From: Viola odorata
Lineage: Eukaryota; Streptophyta; Magnoliopsida; Malpighiales; Violaceae
NCBI GenBank assembly: GCA_963691705.1
Contig: OY829542.1
Coordinates: forward strand, 26,150,579-26,214,578
Reading direction: 5' to 3'
Length of the DNA stretch: 64,000 nt
The position numbers were made by a program, and so were the translations under genes. Position 1 is the first letter of the stretch; every line of letters begins with the position of its first letter. The notes below the pieces were generated by a model. That model made no database searches. It saw nothing but the letters and a program-made list of their open reading frames with translations, and had not been told where the DNA came from. Below are positions 58,676-64,000 of this stretch, piece by piece.

Positions 58676-60065
58676 CTATGATTTGCCGAAACACTTACTA
58701 TAAGCGTTGATGCTCCTTTCATTTTCTGGGGAGTAAGGGGAGGGACTTCTCTCCCTCCAAGAGCCTTCTCTCTCTCTTTGCACAATAGGAGAAACAACAG
58801 TAGAAGAGAAAATAAACGGATTAGGGTTAGGAAAATCTACGCGCAATGGCCAAAATTTTAGTTTTTGGTGGCTTGCGCCAAAATAGATTTTGTACACACC
58901 ACGTGTGATCCTCACTTCTCTCCCTATGGCATAATCACTCTCCTCCCCTTTTGTATCAATGCTAACTAACACATGCTCACTCTTTTCATGCGGGTTGTTT
59001 TCCTCACTTTCTCTTTTCCCATGCTCACTCTTTTCATGGGGGCTGTTTTCCACATTACTTCTCTCTTCCTTTTCACTCAACTCTCCTCTTTTTCTCTCAA
59101 TATCCCTTGTGATTTCATACTCGGCATAAGCTTTCACAAGTCGCTTTCTCTCCTCATCTTTCGCCTCAATCTTTAGTTGCATATCTAGGGTTTGTCTATA
59201 GCCAAGTGCTTGAGGTATGGCATTAACCAAAACCTCTCCATCAAGCAAATCACTACTGACCGACTTCCCTTGAGGTGCTTGTGAATCAATTGCATGTTTA
59301 GTGCCATAGTTACTAGGTAGCACCTTCGGAACTGGACTCACGGCTATATCTGCTTACTGCCAAGTCGGCTCTTTCCTCACCGTTGACTTAGTAGGCCTGA
59401 TACTAGGATAAGGAGACCTCTTCTTTTGTTGCTTCTCTACGTTGATCGCCTTTTGTAACATATCCTCTTAGTAGAAGAATTCAATGTACTTCAGTGGATC
59501 AGTTATCTCTCAGTTGAGGTCATTGAAGAATCTTGTCATCGTCTCCCTTTCGGCCTCCTTGACTTGTGCTCTCTCCAAAGCAATCTCCATCTCCTCAAAG
59601 TACTCTCCAACACTCTTATTTCCTTGTGTCAAGGTCTGCAACCTTTGGAGAAGCTCACGACTGAAGTGAGTGAGAACAAAATGATGCCTCATGATCCTCT
59701 TCATTTCTTTCCAATTCTGAATTGGAAAATCTCCTGTGGACGTTCGCTTGAGATTGATTTGATCCCACCAACATGTAACGTCGCCACTAAACACAGCTGA
59801 TACTAACTTTACTTTCTTCCTTTCCGAATAATTATGGCAGCGAAAAATAGATTGTACATCTCGCTCCCAATCCAAGTAAGCACTCGGACTGTACACTGCT
59901 TCAAAAGGCGGAAGTTTTATTTCTTTACTCCCTAGGTTCTCACTTTCGTTATATGTCTCGGCCTTAGCCCTCAAACCAACCAAGATCTTCCTCCTTTCAC
60001 GCCTATCACAGATAGGCATCATCCTCATAATCTAGCCTCTTAGACCATTGCGTGTAAGACATTTT
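58676..60065 (-). pseudogene. gag: Gag-derived protein of element C, chimeric tail
   Basis: Reading begins near 60065 (MSYTQWSK...) with an early frame change. 60028-59510 is a good Gag core: LPPFEAVYSPSAYLDWERDV, CHNYSERKKVKLVSA, CWWDQINLKRT and RLQTLTQGNKSVGEYFEEME, homologous to the gag at 1-1258. Stops occur at about 59508, 59468 and 59355. Then 59341-58676 has LGYRQTLDMQLKIEAKDEER, a charged helical part with the repeated HEKSEHGKRESEENN/PHEKSEH motif, and ends near SPYSPENERS. No zinc knuckle, protease or RT follows. It cannot supply enzymes. Confidence 0.75.
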
Positions 60066-60911
60066 GTAATTCTTGTAAATTCACAACACTAGCAAACAAA
60101 CGTAAAATTTGTACTAAACCTAGCACTCCGTCACGTGTTTACTCTCGTGTTTAAAACTCTCTAATGCACTAACAAAATCTCTCAAAATCCCTGCACTTGT
60201 CCAAGCGTTAGTAAGACTCAAGAGTTCAAAGAAAGCTTCCAAGAAGACTCTCAAGGACAACTAGCTGCAAACGAATTTGATGCTTAATATTTGCTTAATC
60301 GCAAGATCAATCAAACAAATACTAAGAGGAATAGAAAGCAACTTAATAGGAATCAAGAATAGCTCAAAGACACACGAAATACTCAAACAAAGATTTGTAA
60401 ATTGCGTTTAGGGCCGGTATGATTCCAGCAATGCTATTTGTGTTCTTTTGTTAATTCCTTTCACTTGTCTCTCTTTTGTTATGCTTCAAGCACTTCGATT
60501 CTTTTTGTGTTTGATAGAATGCAACTTTATTTTGATTCTTTTAATGTTTTTGTTTCTTTTTTTTATTTTTGACTAAATAACAAATTAAGAACGAGACACT
60601 TTTTTTTTTGACTCTTTTGTTGACAAAAAACACAGCTTAGTAATTCGGGTGCAACTTTTGACTTTGGTGTCCGAATCACTTGATTCTTTTTTATTCAGAT
60701 TCCTAACAGACTCAGCTTTCCAACGGACCCTCTTTTTCTGAAATTAGAATCCAAATAGGTATGTATTGAAATACAATTTCGACACTGACACACACGTAAT
60801 GAACCAAGCACACATGGAAATCGATTTTTGAATGGAGAAGAAGAAGAAACCGATTCCAGCAAAGAAAACTTGAAAGCAATTAAGGATACTTACCAATCTT
60901 TGAACGCCTAA
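60066..60911 (-). other. leader of element C
   Basis: Between PBS and gag; no gene. T/A-rich stretches at 60540-60620. It is homologous in parts to the leader at 1259-2231. Confidence 0.6.
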
Positions 60912-60924
60912 AGCTCCGCTACTA
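60912..60924 (-). other. primer binding site of element C
   Basis: The minus strand TAGTAGCGGAGCT, one change from the copy at 2233-2245, two bases inside the LTR. Confidence 0.65.
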
Positions 60925-60926
60925 AC

Positions 60927-61909
60927 TGATACGATCCTAGTTGCGTAGGATGCGTAACACGTACTTCTGATCATTGCTCAAAGATGGATTTCAATGCGGA
61001 ATTGAATAACTCGACAAGTGCGAACTTAGCTCCCTTAGACAACTGAATTCTAAGAGCCCTAATCGATTTCAAGCCAAGGATCTTGAATCAAATTAGACCT
61101 AGACTCGACTAAGTGAGAATCAACCTAGGAAAAATGAGACAATGGGGTTACAATTTTGGTTTTACTTGTTGACGACTCGAGTATTGCAAACTTAAGAAAA
61201 AACAAGGTTCAATCACATGAACAATAGGCAGAGATTTGCAAAGAACAAATTCATATTTTATCAAAATATCAGCCAGCTGAATAAGAACGGCAAGCGGCTA
61301 CTTATATAGAGTTTTACAAGCAAACCTAATCATATAAGAAGTAGAGGTTCTAATTAAGGAAATTAACTTAATTAACTAATTAATCAATTAACTAATTAAC
61401 TAATTAACTAATTCAGGTAAATATAAATATAGTTAAATACATTCCAGTAGCGCATGTCGAGTTCTCCATCATCGGGCTAAGGTTTGGGCTGAAACCTCAA
61501 GTCGTATGTTGTCTCACGTACACACTGCGCACCATAATATCGACTTGAATAACTTTTAAACCACTGGGCCAAATGGGCTGGAACTTATTCCAAATGAAAG
61601 CTAACATCCCGATCTTTCCAAAATGTGGTTGATCTAATGATTCGGACTTGTACAGCGCCAGCTAGGTTCGGCCAAAGTCACCTGACGCGTCTTAGAGTCC
61701 TTGTCTGCGTAGGACTACTGTCAACAAAAATATTGGATTAATCTTTTGGATGATCCACTTGTCCAAACGTGCTGAAATTTGGACACAATAAACATAACAC
61801 ATAGAGGTTTCCATCAAGCCTTTGTGATCCCTGATCGGGATCCATCTGCTTTGTCATGTCTTGACACTTTTGTCAATGTAGTAACGTGATACATCTTGGG
61901 ATCGTATCA
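60927..61909 (-). repeat. LTR shared by elements C and D
   Basis: 983 bp, plus strand TGATACGATCC to GGGATCGTATCA. On its left are PBS and gag of C; on its right a polypurine tract and the 3' end of D. It serves as 5' LTR of C and 3' LTR of D. TATA (minus CTATATAAG) at 61302-61309. A (CTAATTAA)n microsatellite lies at 61370-61415. Confidence 0.85.
61370..61415. repeat. TTAACTAA microsatellite in the LTR
   Basis: About five copies of TAACTAAT; a shorter version is at 44576-44600 in the other LTR of C. Confidence 0.75.
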
Positions 61910-61987
61910 TTCCCTCCCTCTTCAGAAAGATTCGTCCTTGAATCTTGCTCAGCATAATCTGCCCAAGAAAGCTTCATAGTTATATGC

Positions 61988-62182
61988 TCAAAGCATACTC
62001 GCCATCTCTTGTGCTTCCTTAGTTGTCATCTCTTTCTTTGTCGCGGATATCTCCTTCACCTCTTCCTTAACTCCTTGAGTTGATACTTCTAATGCACTCA
62101 ACTGGTCACTGATAAGTCGAAGCATCTTAAGCATTTCTCCCCTTTCGTCTTCCTCCATTCCTTTCTCCGATGAACTAGACAT
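61988..62182 (-). CDS. small Gag-start-like ORF of element D
   Basis: 64 codons from MSSSSEKGMEEDERGEMLKM, with a helical LRLISDQLSALEVSTQGV stretch, ending KEAQEMASML and stop. Its place after the leader and its acidic, helical character resemble the first residues of the Ty3 Gag at 1258 (MSQEGAQPDLSAML...). The same C-terminal phrase (KEAQEM.SML) is at the 3' end of C near 45200. It may be translated, but no function is known; it could also be just a deletion remnant. Confidence 0.5.
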   Translation of the reverse strand: MSSSSEKGMEEDERGEMLKMLRLISDQLSALEVSTQGVKEEVKEISATKKEMTTKEAQEMASML

Positions 62183-62975
62183 TCCTGAAAATTCACAACA
62201 AGCGAAAGAAAATGTAAAATTGTACTAAACCTACGCTCCCTCACATGTTTTCTCTCATGTTTAAACGCTCTATTAGTCTCACAAAATCATTCACACTTCT
62301 CTGCAATTGTTCACGAGGAAACGCCAATGACTCAAGAATTTTCAAGAAAGGCTTCCAAAAAGACACGCAAAGACAACTAGCTTCGAAAGGAATTTAGATA
62401 CTCAACAAATAAATTAGTTGCAAAGATCAATCAACTAAATAATTGTTAGGCTGGAGTAGAAGATATATAGGTGTATAAGAATCAAAGAAAGCTCAAATTT
62501 TCAAGAAGACTCAAGTAAATCACAAAATTTCGTTTTTGACTAAACTTGTGAAATTAGGGTTTGCAACTTGTAAACTTGATATCTCTCAACTCTAACCACC
62601 AAATCGATTGATTCTTTTTGCTATGAGTATGAAATACTCTCTAGTATTTTGTTTTTTTTTTCGTTCTGATTTGAATTTTTTTTATTTTTCTACCTTTTTT
62701 TTTTACTCTAAGAACGAATGTAAATAACAATTAAATAAAATACTCTTTTTGGTATTTTTGACACTTTTTGGACAGAAAATAAATACACAAATCGCAACTA
62801 CGATTTGTTACACAAAATGCAACTTGATCTAGATCGTAAATTGACTCGATGCAATAAAACAAACTAACAAAACAGAACGCAAGGAGATTGATTATAGATC
62901 GGGAAGAAGAAGAATCAATCTCAACAAAGAAAATGAAATAATTAAAAGGATAGATACCAAACCTTGAACCCCTTG
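62183..62975 (-). other. leader of element D
   Basis: No gene. Contains T-rich runs (62645-62705 on the plus strand). Wording near 62190-62290 (CTCCCTCACATGTTT) parallels the other Ty3 leaders. Confidence 0.6.
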
Positions 62976-62990
62976 AGCTCCGCTACCAAG

Positions 62991-64000
62991 AGATACGATC
63001 CTAGTTGCCTAGGGTTCATAACGAATACTTTTCCTGATCTAGTTTGCGGTTTGGATTTGACTGCGGAATAAAATAACTCTTTTGAATGCGTAAACCTCCT
63101 AACAGACCTGCGTTAGACAACCCAAGCTAAACAATTGAGGTTCTTGTATCGAGTTCTAGACCTAGTAAGAGACCTACCTTACTCAACCTAGGGGAAACGA
63201 AATAATAGTGTTTGAACTCTCGGTCTTTTACTTGTAGATCGACTTAAGCGTTCGGACTTAAGAAGTTACAAGGCTCACACGTGAACAATAGAAAAACTCT
63301 CTGATTTTAATTGACAAAAAGCATTACTTACAATGAGCACAATCGGCTCTATATATAGGCAAAGTACCTAGTACTAGTTTAACTATAACTAGAAGTTCTA
63401 ATACGAGTAGGAATAGAAGTCCTATCTAATAAATAACTATAATAACTAAATAAACTAAATAATAAATACTTAATTAAGTTCCAGAAGCTTCAAGATAGCT
63501 TTCGTCCGCATGGGCTCCAAGATGGGCTTGGCCACGCGTTCACACTGCGCACCAAAATGTCCACCCACCCTAACTTTTGATTGGCTTGTCCGATTGTGCT
63601 GAAACTTGTCCCAATAGAAAGATAACACCCAAAAATAGTATGAGGGTGATCCTAGTTCTGGTCCAGGCCTGACTGGACCAAATAATGATCATTGGCGTTG
63701 ACGGATGCATCCGGAAACCCTAATCTGGCCGTCATGATGTCTCCATGAGCCAACTCGCAAACGACTCGTGCCTTTGGCCTAAAATTTGGACAACAACTCC
63801 CTGACATCCCAATCGGTCTTGTACTTTGTCAACGGCTCATACAACTTATCGTATTCCCAAGGTGGCTCAGTGATAAGGCCCAAGCGCCTCAAGAGAAGAT
63901 GAAGCCGCAAGTTGAGATCAACGGATCTAGTCCTCGCGCACGGATGGTTCCCAAAGCTTAGACGGATGGATGAACGGATATTTTAGATGGAAGGGGAGTT
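62991..64000 (-). repeat. 5' LTR of element D, continues beyond window
   Basis: Starts AGATACGATCCTAG after the PBS (TG changed to AG). TATA (minus CCTATATATAG) at 63349-63358. It resembles the LTR at 60927-61909 in order of motifs but is clearly more divergent, so the two LTRs bounding D are not a recent pair. Near 63760-63910 the minus strand has a short open stretch ending in a stop; I cannot assign it. Confidence 0.7.

Larger units (their letters stand above)
61910..62990 (-). mobile_element. element D: minimal non-autonomous Ty3-type internal region
   Basis: The whole internal part between polypurine tract (61910-61923, minus GAAGAGGGAGGGAA) and PBS (62976-62988, minus TGGTAGCGGAGCT) is about 1.05 kb. 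It holds only a 64-codon ORF and a leader. It has no gag core and no pol, so it would depend on another element's proteins, similar in concept to TRIM elements though its LTRs are longer. Confidence 0.75.

Noticed and set aside
63760..63910. Short open stretch in the last LTR as a captured gene
   Set aside because: Too short, cut by the window edge region and without recognisable motifs; could be chance.

Overview
This window is plant nuclear DNA, probably from a flowering plant with a large repeat-rich genome. The whole 64 kb can be read as nested LTR retrotransposons, one endogenous plant pararetrovirus and one small DNA transposon. I see no bacterial operon, no convincing intact host gene, and no tRNA or rRNA gene. 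The evidence is the presence of LTRs with TG..CA ends, primer binding sites (PBS), polypurine tracts, gag/pol motifs and target-site duplications (TSDs).

Layout. 1-3348: Ty3/gypsy family on the minus strand (intact gag start, PBS, LTR, polypurine tract, tail of pol). 3349-18866: element A, a minus-strand Ogre/Tat-like element with a decayed gag, a long non-coding interior, a 3' array of ~35-bp repeats and a long LTR. A Ty1/copia element (12898-17652) with apparently identical LTRs sits inside that LTR. 18867-24498: decayed caulimovirus-like provirus on the minus strand, carrying a 642-bp hAT-type element (21092-21733). 24499-43748: plus-strand Athila-like element E. Its 5' LTR is split by element B (25262-36326, an Ogre/Tat-like relative of A in the opposite orientation) and its pol is split by a solo LTR (38404-39943). 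43749-45348 and 57573-62990: pieces of chimeric, non-autonomous Ty3-type elements (C and D). A full-length Athila-like element F (45349-57567) is inserted into C with a GTAAC duplication. 62991-64000: start of another LTR, cut by the window edge.

How the parts relate. The TSDs give an order of events. The pararetrovirus integrated early; the hAT element, A and E then landed in it. B landed in the LTR of E, a solo LTR in the pol of E, copia in the LTR of A, and F in C. Almost every coding frame except copia gag and pol is broken. A and B carry the same tandem-repeat system in opposite orientation, so the window also holds a very large imperfect inverted repeat.

The most unusual signals are: the trimeric higher-order organisation of the ~35-bp array in the 3' regions of A and B; Ty3-type LTRs shared by two tandem elements; element C, whose gag is followed by unrecognised exon-like sequence instead of pol; and a primer binding site shared by the copia and Ty3 families that departs from initiator tRNA-Met at the same two positions.
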